A DNA stretch of 64,000 nucleotides, taken from positions 124,001 to 188,000 of the forward strand of contig NC_060201.1 of NCBI RefSeq assembly GCF_020623625.1, given 5' to 3'. Position numbers and translations under genes: made by a program. Under the pieces are notes generated by a model. It saw only the letters and a list, made by a program, of their open reading frames with translations, ran no database searches and was not told the DNA's origin. The stretch comes from Saccharomycodes ludwigii. Taxonomy: Eukaryota; Ascomycota; Saccharomycetes; Saccharomycodales; Saccharomycodaceae. Below, piece by piece: positions 57,401-64,000 of the stretch (positions within the stretch are counted from its first letter, which is position 1; each line of letters opens with the position of its first letter).

Positions 57401-58157
57401 GACAGGCTCTGTAGCTAAGGGGCTAAGTGCTGCTACACAAGACAAAAGTTTCCAGCAAAGACGTTTACTGCAACAGAGACAAAACAGATATAACCATGAC
57501 ATTAACGGGTTCAGTTCTGGGTTTAATTCTTTGGTGAATGGTGTAGCATCGGGTTTAACTGGAGTGGCAAGAGATCCGATAGAAGGTGCGAAAAAACAAG
57601 GAACTGGCGGATTTCTCAAGGGGTTAGGGAAAGGCTTGATAGGGATACCGACGAAGACGGTTATTGGATTTTTAGATATGGCCAGCAATGTAAGTGAAGG
57701 AATTAAAAACACGACTACGGTTTTAGACGCGAATGGGGTTCGTCCAGTTAGGTTCCCTAGGTTTTTGGGTGAGAATAAAGTTGTCAAAAGCTATAATGAA
57801 AGGGAATCGCAGGGGCAGTACTGGTTGAAGATGTGTAATGGTGGTCAATACATGAAAGACCACTATGTCGCGCATGTTTTGTTGCCAGGAAAGGAAACAA
57901 TTTTGTGTGTTTCACAGGAGAGAATTGCAGAGATTAACATTTGTAATCTACAATGTATTTGTATGAGTAGACTTGAAAACATTGAAAGCACGCCCATTGA
58001 TGATGGTAGACAGTTGGTAATTAATGTAGTGAGCGATGATGGACAATTTGTTGTTTGGAAATACCCTATCCCAAATTCTAATGATAGAAGAATGTTATTA
58101 GACGCTATAATTATGGTCCAAAAAAGAGCTAGAAAATATTTGGATGCAACCCCATAG
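48498..58157 (+). CDS. VPS13: Vps13, bridge-like lipid transfer protein
   Basis: This 3219-aa protein (S. cerevisiae Vps13 is 3144 aa) is a rod-shaped lipid channel that moves phospholipids between organelles at membrane contact sites and is needed for vacuolar sorting, prospore membrane growth and mitochondrial health. The chorein_N domain at the start is clear (LNRILGSYVENFDENQLEVG and KLKNLKLRKDALDAL). The repeating-beta-groove body follows. The adaptor-binding (VAB) region lies about 1870-2540. A low-complexity insert rich in Ser/Gly/Asn, preceded by QPPALPPRVS, lies about 2540-2625. Then come the APT1 and ATG2-C-like parts (GLGKGLIGIPTKTVIGFLD) and a C-terminal PH-like domain. The frame runs 9.6 kb without a stop. 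It matches YLL040C between UBI4 and SDH2. Confidence 0.98.
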   Translation: MLESFAATFLNRILGSYVENFDENQLEVGIWNGDAKLKNLKLRKDALDALQLPLDVKSGILGDLTLIVPWSSLKNKPVKIVINDVFLLAVPRTLDSYDSEEDAKREFKRKMATLNELEMANDAKPADDANSKKNQSFTQNLITKIIDNVQITFKNIHIRYEDLDCIFSEDPYCVGVTLNELSAVSTNENWMPSFISITQEITHKLLSLNSLSLYWNTNCKDTIFDMDTSKMIDSFKSSIVTEDNTDMEYQYLLAPVTGTCRLSLNKLGSTETNPHIEALLDFSKLGLTLDDNQYKELLGSMSKYQWFKKSWKYRKLRPKYTVSENPKGWFKYVANCVLNEVHDKNYKKTWDYIKERKVKEGKYIALWKKKLAMPDLLTPLPNVEDENELDKLNADLPIDDIRFFRTLAKKEYLKEKINAPPGSSDSNGTNKSQNNWISNWWYGNNSSQTENLEMTEEQKQELYDAIDFDENNEIAEYSTPDDRITLRITSKLDRGSLTLKDKANNLTLGEMIFENCQTELFQRPNSYGLNFKLFQFTVVDGSPNTLNKHIVKVNTDSVDNSKLVTEGDPFFLINFEHNPLDIDADSSLGVKLQSMSIYYHVHFINRVMQFFKPPRQHYDTIAAIMSAAESTVETWTTQTRMGIEALLEEHQTFDVNLDLQTPLIIIPLDPHVWDTPCAIIDAGHISMVSDLVSREKIKELKKLSVEDYNKIDPKDVNRLMFDRFKLCLDNAQFLVGPDIRSTISSSGYSENDNQYAVLEKMHFEFVIDICILPKALNLPKIRTTGVLPTLKVCLNDYQYKIIMNLIATCLPNTNNETEDDAHHIGEAASEKISERERSNILVQRQLRQTKKYIDSLSKDELVQRSFQMKLDVDSTEIVLKKCVDRESMKAETLVSIGGDKLNFTFGKTPKDMYVTVGLANFYIEDFMYPDSSKELKYIVTSSKVSDDFTLFDMNYKRSQRLVEYETSLIEVYDQDIDLQLSALKVVLNSKSILTLLNYIMTTFTDPTAENIPADVLRHNAENLETSPQKINLCLKMDQTTLLIVDEFEKIATMELSKGMIDLIYLPEKMKVVGRLGSILLRDELHHNLNVDSDIRQIISMVEDEVAEFTYETFDTVNNTNDYTSSFDFKSSSIKINFIEQTINRIFEYFSTFQKTKTIFDKAREAAYNQAPSIDTINKLKLNVLVKTPIIKLPKVIDPKKGLCDDVTFYLGEFYLSNSFTNTNSKAMINRIQTGLRSTKVTSFFNFSNCTQKSNMVDNLDLIFNIDFNSNPSNLVPALKIKGNLSPLFMKLTETQVNYLLDLFPRIAATFSYDANSTTEDIENEAIKANDIIAPHNNYSVNTNIFNDLETKETKQKDPDALSLDLSFSLPDISLSLYDNTSNVEDIEQCGLTTISLHDSGFAITMKNNGSYKGNGFFSAFSIEDTRENKENKHVKLIPAISSDRKQFQIGIEKILYPEKNLINLFLTIDSPKIILAVDYLISLRLFSVHCFASPSDQISLNVADKTASIISGSETLVKSDASKTDEMKTKFNYVFDMIDSSVILLADPSDLDSEAVVFRVGRTLITHQDVFNIRADKIGMFLCNMESFDKEHIRLIDDFCVSGLCDSRSTENKIKTDVTLLVDPLVMRLSLRDIRLAMDIFNKAVSMATEKGLIGENGVEKKEEESGLGQQNAEVNFSREFKLALAKYAPSVLSDISWNTMSDKKDDKIQPGKVALLCSEKFQADFQGMRLALIGDINELPMLDLDVKPFSLQAKDWSGAFDAISTFETYVNIFNYSKSSWEPLIEQVPFTFHISKNDIVGDADLSVDLYSKKLSEITLTSQSISLLSTIPESIYNYEKIKPRGEIKPYRIINDIGEDLEVWIDTMNGGQTSKILLHYGDSIPWEFEDWRKVRENLDTDNTKLFLGFRVKSDDFQNSFRLDVSFESEDIYTLLPPTPSYHHRICCKTELGSDNVKTITFSSSLTMYNQTANTIEVRINGEKSVFVEPDARKSVPFRDVFTADLLIRPVSDNLQYTWSETPFTWKTLLMDSMFERCEEIESSTGFYFKMEAKYNKMEKLARVYPHMEIEISPPIEVENLLPYDMKFELVAKNKGESFVADLPRGESIPVHNINFDDFIFFRLSPKGSGYYSADYSLISVPKDSSVGTENKIEMVKRSTGETLFLNIHYHKKHDSNNEVLKIYAPYIILNGTERDIYVRANQSSNIFSSKVRAIANNEYVSAPEMFSFNEDQNKQLAQFKMRETEWSKATTIEVVGQSIDLKLSIPNKTMESELGIHISEGEGKYKLTKSIYINPRYIMKNSYKSDLVLAETMSKLETVLNQSASYPLYNMSLAQNKFCRLAMPGGKYSEAFKLGDIGTTYVKLFDSSRGKHILVKIETVCENATLFLEIKDSQSDWPFSLRNFSPYEFIMYQRDPSKLDSDGSYYADANQDSDDYNESLYLKKPQFEPIAYQLLSYTMMPFSWDFPSAKEKRLIIEYKNKRRSVDLREIGNLRPMQLEAPSKDYPEGLYAELNIMTDGPIQALVITKYNEETSMYKLKSKSKKQKQPPALPPRVSTSSSNNNLEPRMSVNSTSSVVTTGNTVGRSNNNNGSGGSSSSSSGGGGGGNSIIGTTSNNSSSATLNSNDKFVVNDDKADRHSFLKVSLSFEGLGISLINHQLQELCYVNIKGLEFKYNNSKLYQTFSWKLKWIQIDNQLFGGLYPNVVYPTIIPDRSEELDNHPVFSGSISKVNDETRGLTYFKHATILLQELTVKLDEDFVLSLIDFLDFPGASWHMLVQDKLYDDTSYDSKDEFVITLPHSSLNVESNDIYFETLHLQPTVLHLSFMRTEHINSLDDSKEVEVPPESALMMLVNVLTMALGNVNDAPIQLNSLLLENLKVSTSTLLNCVKEHYRATIFSQLYKIVGYADVFGNPIGLFNNLSSGFHDIFYRPYQGYVMNDRPEELGISIAKGSISFFKMSVYGFSDSVSKLTGSVAKGLSAATQDKSFQQRRLLQQRQNRYNHDINGFSSGFNSLVNGVASGLTGVARDPIEGAKKQGTGGFLKGLGKGLIGIPTKTVIGFLDMASNVSEGIKNTTTVLDANGVRPVRFPRFLGENKVVKSYNERESQGQYWLKMCNGGQYMKDHYVAHVLLPGKETILCVSQERIAEINICNLQCICMSRLENIESTPIDDGRQLVINVVSDDGQFVVWKYPIPNSNDRRMLLDAIIMVQKRARKYLDATP

Positions 58158-58325
58158 AGACGGGATTTATTTTATTATATATATACATTTGTAATATAAT
58201 TTTATGCTAAGATGTCTTTTTTTTATAACTTTAGATATTATGATTTCAACAATATGATTTAAACAATTATAGAACTTGTTCACAGAGTATTGAAATGGAA
58301 AAGTAAAAATAAAAAAAATAAAGAA

Positions 58326-58397
58326 GGGGCGAGCTGGGAATTGAACCCAGGGCCTCTCGCACCCAAAGCGAGAATCATACCACTAGACCACACGCCC
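58326..58397 (-). tRNA. tRNA-Pro (anticodon UGG)
   Basis: A 72-bp gene on the minus strand beginning GGGCGTGTGG and ending GCTCGCCCC. The anticodon stem-loop TCTCGCTTTGGGTGCGAGA gives TGG. The T arm CTGGGTTCAATTCCCAG holds the B box. The sequence is essentially the S. cerevisiae tRNA-Pro(UGG), including its acceptor-stem U-U mismatch. It has no intron. Confidence 0.97.
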
Positions 58398-58890
58398 TTA
58401 ACTGTGAAAAGTTGATTTGTATTATTGTATATGTTGTGTATAATATGAAAATATCTTTTTTTGTTAGCAATACACTGACAAAAAATTGTATGACTTTAAA
58501 TAAAACGAGCATTTTAGTTTACATATTCGGATCTTTCGATACGCTAAAATTTTTGTTAGTGAGTAGTTCAAACTATCGGACTAAATATCGGGTCAAAGGA
58601 TACACTAAACGAAGAGATTGCAGTTAGAGCATTTTTCCTTTTCTGCCAAATGAGGTTTTACGGTACGAGGTGTAGAAATACACGCAGAGCATTACTATTA
58701 GTTTATGTTGGGCATCCAATTATTTTTTTTTTTTCGGCTCCGAAAAAACCCGCCCAAATGCAAAATCAAATGAAAAAATTAAAAGAAAAACAAGCTTTAT
58801 TTTATGTCCGGGGGGAGCGGAGCGAAGGGGCCCTGCTTCATGCGTATGTTTCTTTGTCTGGCTTCATTGCTAAAACGCAGCATCCATTAT

Positions 58891-58902
58891 GATTTTTTAT
58901 TT

Positions 58903-58952
<50 letters not shown>

Positions 58953-58956
58953 ATTT

Positions 58957-58993
<37 letters not shown>

Positions 58994-59010
58994 ATTTTAT
59001 TTTTTTTTCT
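58891..59010. repeat. ATTTTTT-type minisatellite upstream of SDH2
   Basis: About 120 bp of tandem 6-7-bp units (ATTTTT and ATTTTTT) followed by a T/C run. It lies 290-400 bp upstream of the SDH2 start. It may act only as a nucleosome-poor tract. Confidence 0.85.
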
Positions 59011-59296
59011 TCTTCTTCTAAAAAGTTTTCTTTTCTAATCCTTCACATTAAAGTTTGGTTTTAATTTAATCACTTTTTTTCTACTTTCTTTTTCATTATT
59101 CCTCTTTTTTTATAATTATCCGAGTTGAAAACTGCTTTTATTATTTTTCTTATCTTATTGTTAAGCAATAGAAAAAAATTACAATTCCTTTACTCTTTTC
59201 TTTTCTTTTTTTAAAAAAAAACATCTAATCAAATAAGTAAATAAATAAACCACCAGACTTCCATAAGCATAATTCAGTCTATCATAAAAATTAGCA

Positions 59297-60070
59297 ATGT
59301 TGAAAAGTGTCATTTCAAAAAGAACTCTAGCTACCGCTGCTGCCACCGCTACAAAGCCACCAAAGATGAAAAGCTTTAAAATTTACAGATGGAACCCAGA
59401 TACTCCAGCTGTTAAGCCAAAAATGCAAGAATTCCAAGTCGATTTAAACGATTGTGGGCCTATGGTTTTAGATGCTTTATTAAAAATTAAGAATGAGCAA
59501 GATCACACTTTGACTTTCAGGAGATCCTGTAGAGAAGGTATCTGTGGTTCTTGTGCCATGAACATTGGTGGTAGAAACACTTTGGCTTGTTTATGTAAAA
59601 TTGACAAAAACGTTAACAAAACTGTAAAGATCTATCCATTGCCACATATGCACATTGTTAAGGATTTAGTTCCAGATTTAACTCAATTTTACAAACAGTA
59701 CAAGAGTATTCATCCATATTTACATAGAGCCAAGTTTCCAGCAGATGGTAAAGAAATTTTACAATCTGTTGAGGACCGTAAGAAGTTGGATGGTTTATAC
59801 GAATGTATTTTGTGTGCTTGTTGTTCCACTTCTTGTCCATCATACTGGTGGAACAGTGAAGAGTACTTAGGCCCAGCTGTTTTAATGCAAGCTTACAGAT
59901 GGATGGTTGATACCAGAGATGAAGCATTCGCTTCTAGAAAGGAAGAGTTGCAAAACTCTATGTCTGTTTACAGATGCCATACTATTTTGAACTGTACTAG
60001 AACTTGTCCAAAAGGTTTGAATCCAGGTAAAGCCATTGCTGAAATCAAAAAGTTCTTGGCCGTTGACTGA
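59297..60070 (+). CDS. SDH2: Succinate dehydrogenase iron-sulfur subunit
   Basis: This 257-aa protein (S. cerevisiae Sdh2 is 266 aa) is the Fe-S subunit of complex II. It carries electrons from the FAD of Sdh1 to ubiquinone at the mitochondrial inner membrane. The N-terminal ~22 residues ([20 protein letters not shown]) form a presequence. The [2Fe-2S] ligands are Cys78, 83, 86 and 98. The [4Fe-4S] ligands are Cys170, 173, 176 and 237. The [3Fe-4S] ligands are Cys180, 227 and 233. All are in place. Codon use is more biased than in its neighbours, as expected of a highly expressed gene. Confidence 0.99.
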   Translation: MLKSVISKRTLATAAATATKPPKMKSFKIYRWNPDTPAVKPKMQEFQVDLNDCGPMVLDALLKIKNEQDHTLTFRRSCREGICGSCAMNIGGRNTLACLCKIDKNVNKTVKIYPLPHMHIVKDLVPDLTQFYKQYKSIHPYLHRAKFPADGKEILQSVEDRKKLDGLYECILCACCSTSCPSYWWNSEEYLGPAVLMQAYRWMVDTRDEAFASRKEELQNSMSVYRCHTILNCTRTCPKGLNPGKAIAEIKKFLAVD

Positions 60071-60642
60071 AGATGCATTAGCCAAAGAAACCTAATATTG
60101 ATGACTTCTTTGTGTTTCCCTTTTGTGATTTCTAGTATTATGTGAAAAATAATGTATCGTTTTATTTATTTGTTGAAACCATTTTAGGTAATGCTTTTAA
60201 CTTTATTTATTTTGAGAAAAGACCTCAGTACTGCTCATTTGGTTGTATGTTTATTTATTTAACCTTAATTGAAATATTAAGGAATAAAAAAAGAGGAAAT
60301 AATGTTTGAATTTCAAGTTAAATCAAGGCATTTTTTCTGATACAAGCCATCTATTATTATTATTTATTATTTATTATTTATTATTTATTATTTATTTATC
60401 ATTATTTATTATTTATTTATTGTTATTTAATTATTTATTATTTATCCTCTTTTTTTTTTCTTTTTTCTTTTTTTCATTATTTCTATATTCAAGATAATGT
60501 GCATCCTATTCTTCAGAATTTTTTTTTTTTTTTTCTTTTATCTTTTCTTCTCTCTTTGCAGTTTATAACTCATCTCATCAATTATTTATTCAATGCTTCA
60601 AAGATACATGTAATACACTACATTAAATTATCATTGATTACG
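60071..60642. promoter_or_regulatory. SDH2-ATG10 intergenic region
   Basis: This 572-bp gap holds the SDH2 3' end, a TTATTTA-type microsatellite at 60351-60446 and the ATG10 promoter with T/C tracts. The frame of ATG10 is open upstream to 60499, but that part is a product of the T-rich leader. Confidence 0.55.
60351..60446. repeat. TTATTTA-type microsatellite
   Basis: About 95 bp of interrupted TTATTTA and TTAT units lie between SDH2 and ATG10. It is imperfect, so it is older or less active than the TAAA array near ISA1. Confidence 0.85.
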
Positions 60643-61245
60643 ATGCCTATCACATTTACTGACTATTACCAACAATTACCAAAACTACGTAACTTTTTAA
60701 GAACACATTGTAATAAAATCATATATTTCAACTCATATGAAGAACTTCCACACTTGAATCAGCAAAGTTTTAGAGCTATCAGCAATGACTTGGAAAGACA
60801 TTTTAATTATCCACTAGATTCTATAATTGATTTTCAAGTTAAGATCATACCCATTAATAATGGTGAGGTTAATATATCAAAAGAGTATATCTTACGTGGT
60901 GTAATTAAATACAATGAAGAATATATGCAACCATGTTTTATATTTAGATTAACAAAAGAAGAAGAAATAGGATGTGGACATAGTAGCAAAACTATTATAT
61001 CTACAATCAATATTAATGAGATATATAGGGTCGCATCTAAAAATGGATATGAATTTCCTATTATGTCGGATTTAGTTTCATTGCCATTTGCTTCAGATGA
61101 TTATAGTATTTGGGAAGTTGTTCATTCATGCGATATTGATATGGTGGTTAATGGTAATGATGATAATATTGGTGAATATTTGCAAAGATGGTGCAGCGTA
61201 TACATTTTTAAACTTTTCGAATCTTTTTGTTTTCTCTCGGCTTAA
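60643..61245 (+). CDS. ATG10: Atg10, E2-like enzyme of autophagy
   Basis: This 200-aa protein is identified as Atg10 (S. cerevisiae 167 aa), the E2-like enzyme that joins Atg12 to Atg5. The signature is in the C-terminal half: SIWEVVHSCDIDMVVN, with the expected catalytic Cys163, against SVWYSFHPCDTSCIV in yeast, and YLQRWCSVYIFKLFE against YLRRWVSIFIFSWLG. I start it at 60643 (MPITFTDYYQQLPKLRNFLR), which resembles the yeast start MIPYQEWHSQL. An upstream in-frame ATG at 60499 would add 48 hydrophobic residues from the T-rich leader. It follows SDH2 exactly as YLL042C follows YLL041C. The family diverges fast, so the middle is not recognisable by eye. Confidence 0.87.
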   Translation: MPITFTDYYQQLPKLRNFLRTHCNKIIYFNSYEELPHLNQQSFRAISNDLERHFNYPLDSIIDFQVKIIPINNGEVNISKEYILRGVIKYNEEYMQPCFIFRLTKEEEIGCGHSSKTIISTININEIYRVASKNGYEFPIMSDLVSLPFASDDYSIWEVVHSCDIDMVVNGNDDNIGEYLQRWCSVYIFKLFESFCFLSA

Positions 61246-61269
61246 TCACAAGTTCGGACTCACAGTTGC

Positions 61270-61271
<2 letters not shown>

Positions 61272-61312
<41 letters not shown>

Positions 61313-61319
61313 CCTTTTT
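61272..61319. repeat. 48-base poly(T) tract before GOS1
   Basis: This is the longest pure homopolymer in the window, within the 210-bp gap between ATG10 and GOS1. It is probably a nucleosome-excluding promoter element. Its exact length should be taken with care because homopolymers are error-prone in sequencing. Confidence 0.85.
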
Positions 61320-61455
61320 TAAAAGTAATAGATATTAAATACTATCTTTTTCTTTCCTTATTATTTTCTATAGGTTTCAAACAACATTATTACTAACAAC
61401 CTCTTTATTCTTATTATCACCAAAAATAATAAAAATAACAAATAACAACTAACAA

Positions 61456-62112
61456 ATGTCTTCGTTTGCTACTGTTCGTTCACAGATCATATCATTGGAA
61501 AGTAACTCGCAAGAATTATTAACTAAGTATAGTTCATATGCACAAGCCACAAGTTCTACAAAAAGTACTAGTGAATCCAAATTAGATGAACAAATTGAAA
61601 GTAATTTTAATGACAGAAGCAAAATTATAGAGAATTTGACCAGATTGGTAGACAACACATCTTCTAAATTAGCTCAGTTACAACATCATAGAGAAAATTT
61701 GGCTGAATCTCAAAAACAATTTTTTGCGTTGAGAAGTTGTATCCAACAAGAAAGAAACAAACTAAATCTATTGGCAAATATAAAAAAAGATATCTTGCAG
61801 GATCAAGAAAACGCACAATCACAAAATAATAACACCAATGAAGACGATTATATAAATGAAGAAAGTCGCAAAATTGAACAAACACATGGGGTTGTCGATA
61901 ATTTGATCCAGCAAGCTTGGGAAACCAGAGAACAGTTTATGACACAAAGAAGAGTGTTACAGAATGCACAGACAAAAATGTTTGGAGTGTTAGGTCGCAT
62001 TCCAGGTGTAAATACTCTTATTGGCAAAATTAATACTAGAAGAAAGAAAAACGCTATCATTTTAGCTTCGCTAATCACTTTTTGTATATTGCTTTTGTTT
62101 TTCACGTACTAG
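61456..62112 (+). CDS. GOS1: Gos1, Golgi v-SNARE
   Basis: This 218-aa protein (S. cerevisiae Gos1 is 223 aa) is a Qb-SNARE of the Golgi that acts with Sed5, Ykt6 and Sft1 in transport within and back to the Golgi. The start MSSFATVRSQIISLESNSQELLTKYSSYAQ is the family's N-terminal helix. A SNARE motif lies about residues 125-190 (DNLIQQAWETREQFMTQRR, then NTLIGKINTRRKKN). A C-terminal anchor lies about 199-217 (AIILASLITFCILLLFF). It corresponds to YHL031C. Confidence 0.94.
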   Translation: MSSFATVRSQIISLESNSQELLTKYSSYAQATSSTKSTSESKLDEQIESNFNDRSKIIENLTRLVDNTSSKLAQLQHHRENLAESQKQFFALRSCIQQERNKLNLLANIKKDILQDQENAQSQNNNTNEDDYINEESRKIEQTHGVVDNLIQQAWETREQFMTQRRVLQNAQTKMFGVLGRIPGVNTLIGKINTRRKKNAIILASLITFCILLLFFTY

Positions 62113-62935
62113 ACAGTTTTTAGGTTTAAGCTAAAGTTTTGAAGTAGTGAATAAATGTATATCCTATTTTATTAAAAAAAAAAAAAGATTACTTGTATTT
62201 GATGACCTTGGTGTAACAATTTTTTTTTCGTTATATATATTTTTGGCAGTAACTTTATTAGAAACATTTGGGATTATTATATACTTGTTCATTACAACAA
62301 CAACAAAAAAAAAAGATAATAATATTTTTTCATATATTGTATACAATTCGGTCATAGATTGACTTTGGTGGTGGTGGTGAAAATAAATTAGTGCCGTATG
62401 TAATTCTTTTTTTATGTGTGTAAAAGATTGAAAAATTTAACTTTAAGCGACAAAAAAACCATCGAATATTTTTATAGTCCCTTGGCAGCAATTCTGCAAT
62501 TTGACACAATTTTTATTTGGTTCTTAATTTCTAAATATTTAAAAAAAAAAAGATAAATGAAAATGGAAAAGTTGTTGCTATCTTTAATTATATTTATCTA
62601 ATAACTAAATTACACCTATTTAAAACTTTACACAGTTTTACTGGATGTTTAATAACTTAAAGACAAAAATGTATGCAATTATATATTTACAAACCTTTGT
62701 AAAGAGATATTTCTTCTAAAAAAAAATAAAGAAGGAAAAATACAATATAAATAAAATTAATATAAAATATAAAAGCCTGTAAATTTGTAAATTTGTAAAT
62801 CAAAAAATAATAATTATTATGATATATACTATCTACTAAAGAATAACTTCTTCCTAACAAACGTGTCACAATACTGTTTTTATCAAGAGCTATACAAAGC
62901 ATAACTAGAACTCAAATTATTTTTACAAACACATC
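62113..62935. promoter_or_regulatory. GOS1-permease intergenic region
   Basis: This 823-bp gap between tandem genes is AT-rich with short A tracts. A minus-strand frame at 62687-62902 is low in complexity and not convincing. No regulatory site could be assigned. Confidence 0.5.
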
Positions 62936-64000
62936 ATGCAGTCTCTGATTGATATCTTGCACAGTAACACCAATGGAGAAAGCGAGGATATTCAAGATAA
63001 AAAAAATTATACCGTACAAGCTGCGGAAGAACTAACAGTATCATCATCATTAACTACTTCCCAAGAACAACAGGATCATTCAAATAACAAAAAAAAAGTA
63101 AATGAGCTAAACAGATCATTAACAGCTCGTCAGGTAAGTATGATATCTATAGCTGGCTCCATTGGTTCAGGGTTGTATTTATCTAGTGGCAAATCATTAG
63201 CCAACGGAGGGCCATTATCTTTATTATTAGGTTATTCAATAATTGGTGGCTTGGTTTACGTCACGTTGTTGTCATTGGGCGAAATGTCTACTTTATACCC
63301 CGTTTCTGGTTCCTTTTGCTCATTTGCACGTAGATTTGGTTCTGAGTCTTTAGGCTTTGCCATTTTGACAAATTATACATTTAACGACATGGTTAGTGTG
63401 GCTAGTGATTTGACCGCTTTGGGTATCATAATAGAATATTGGAATGAACATTTCCATTACTGGATTGCTGGACTAATTGTTTGGGGTGGTTTGTTATTTT
63501 TGAACATTTTCCATGTAAGATTTTATGGCGAAATGGAATATTGGTTGGCTATATTGAAAGTAATCACCATTGTAATTTTCTTTATAATCAGTATTGTGGT
63601 TAATGCAGGCCACAATTCCATGCATAAATATATTGGTTTTCAATACTGGTCCCACGGCGATGCACCATTTGTTGATGGATTCAAAGGTTTTGTCACTGTT
63701 TTTGTATCTGCAGCATTCTCCTATGGTGGTACCGAGTCTTTGACTTTAACTGCGGGTGAAGCTAAAAATCCAGTTAGAAACACCCCTAAAGTTATCAAAA
63801 CTGTATTTTGGAGAATTGTTATTTTTTATGTTTTCAGTATGTTTTTCATTGGTATGAATGTTCCGTACGATTATCCCAATCTTTCCACTAAAACAGTGAT
63901 GACCTCTCCATTCACTATTGTTTTTCAACAAGTCGGTGCAAAATCCGCCGGATCTTTTATGAATGCCGTCATTATGACCTCCTTGATCTCTGCTGGCAAC
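62936..64000 (+). CDS. Amino-acid permease (AAT/APC family), cut by window end
   Basis: The first 355 codons are present, with no stop before the window end. After a hydrophilic cytosolic N-terminus of about 62 residues, LTARQVSMISIAGSIGSGLY begins the first membrane helix with the family's substrate-binding GSIGSG turn. Further family marks are LSLGEMSTLYPVSGSF, YGEMEYWLAILKV, GGTESLTLTAGEAKNP and MNVPYDYPNLSTKTVMTSPF. At least seven membrane segments are visible before the cut. It belongs to the yeast amino-acid transporter group that includes Can1, Lyp1 and Gap1, but it is not a close match to any one of them from memory, so the substrate is left open. GUT1 or FPS1 would be expected beyond GOS1 in S. 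cerevisiae order. Confidence 0.9.
   Translation, partial: MQSLIDILHSNTNGESEDIQDKKNYTVQAAEELTVSSSLTTSQEQQDHSNNKKKVNELNRSLTARQVSMISIAGSIGSGLYLSSGKSLANGGPLSLLLGYSIIGGLVYVTLLSLGEMSTLYPVSGSFCSFARRFGSESLGFAILTNYTFNDMVSVASDLTALGIIIEYWNEHFHYWIAGLIVWGGLLFLNIFHVRFYGEMEYWLAILKVITIVIFFIISIVVNAGHNSMHKYIGFQYWSHGDAPFVDGFKGFVTVFVSAAFSYGGTESLTLTAGEAKNPVRNTPKVIKTVFWRIVIFYVFSMFFIGMNVPYDYPNLSTKTVMTSPFTIVFQQVGAKSAGSFMNAVIMTSLISAGN

Larger units (their letters stand above)
58158..59296. other. VPS13-SDH2 intergenic region
   Basis: This 1.14-kb gap contains the tRNA-Pro gene, a short island of higher GC at 58800-58865 (GGGGGGAGCGGAGCGAAGGG), an ATTTTTT-type minisatellite at 58891-59010 and the SDH2 promoter with a T/C-rich leader. 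A CCAAT at 58716-58720 could serve the Hap2/3/4 complex, which controls SDH genes in yeast, but it is about 575 bp from the start codon. Confidence 0.5.

Overview
The window is nuclear DNA from a budding yeast (Saccharomycotina). It is AT-rich, the genes are long and show no introns, and nearly every gap between genes carries long poly(A) or poly(T) tracts. Eighteen protein-coding genes are recognised: FRA1, NPR3, RIM4, HSP104, ISA1, RIX7, GRC3, RIM101, WSC4, OCA5, ENT4, UBI4, ECM29, VPS13, SDH2, ATG10, GOS1 and an amino-acid permease cut by the window end. There is also one Asn-rich orphan (86-1336), a tRNA-Glu(UUC) and a tRNA-Pro(UGG).

Gene order points to the lineage. Ten of these genes have orthologs on the left arm of S. 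cerevisiae chromosome XII (YLL026-YLL042) and seven on the left arm of chromosome VIII (YHL023-YHL031). Here the two sets are interleaved in one strip, and every recognised gene keeps the relative strand it has in S. cerevisiae. That is the layout expected of a species that did not go through the whole-genome duplication. The low GC and the many Asn, Glu and Ser expansions would suit something like Saccharomycodes, but the species is an inference.

Layout: 1-11.8 kb holds the orphan, FRA1 (iron-signalling regulator), NPR3 (SEACIT/TORC1 control) and RIM4 (meiotic RNA-binding protein). 11.8-19.9 kb holds a tRNA-Glu with a possible solo LTR just upstream, HSP104 (disaggregase), a decayed small secreted-protein gene and ISA1 (mitochondrial Fe-S assembly). 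20.9-28.3 kb holds RIX7 and GRC3 (both ribosome biogenesis, convergent) and RIM101 (pH-response repressor). 29.8-38.3 kb holds WSC4 (wall stress sensor with a 9-bp minisatellite), OCA5 and ENT4. 39.9-47.7 kb holds the eight-unit polyubiquitin gene UBI4 convergent with ECM29 (proteasome adaptor). 48.5-64 kb holds VPS13, tRNA-Pro, SDH2, ATG10, GOS1 and the permease.

The genes are ordinary housekeeping, stress and meiosis genes. No new multi-gene system was found. The most interesting points are the interleaved synteny, a fossil ninth ubiquitin unit that forms the UBI4 tail, two Rpn4-type sites before ECM29, a URS1-like site before RIM4, and a likely secreted-protein relic between HSP104 and ISA1. 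ATG10 was recognised here from short motifs and its position.
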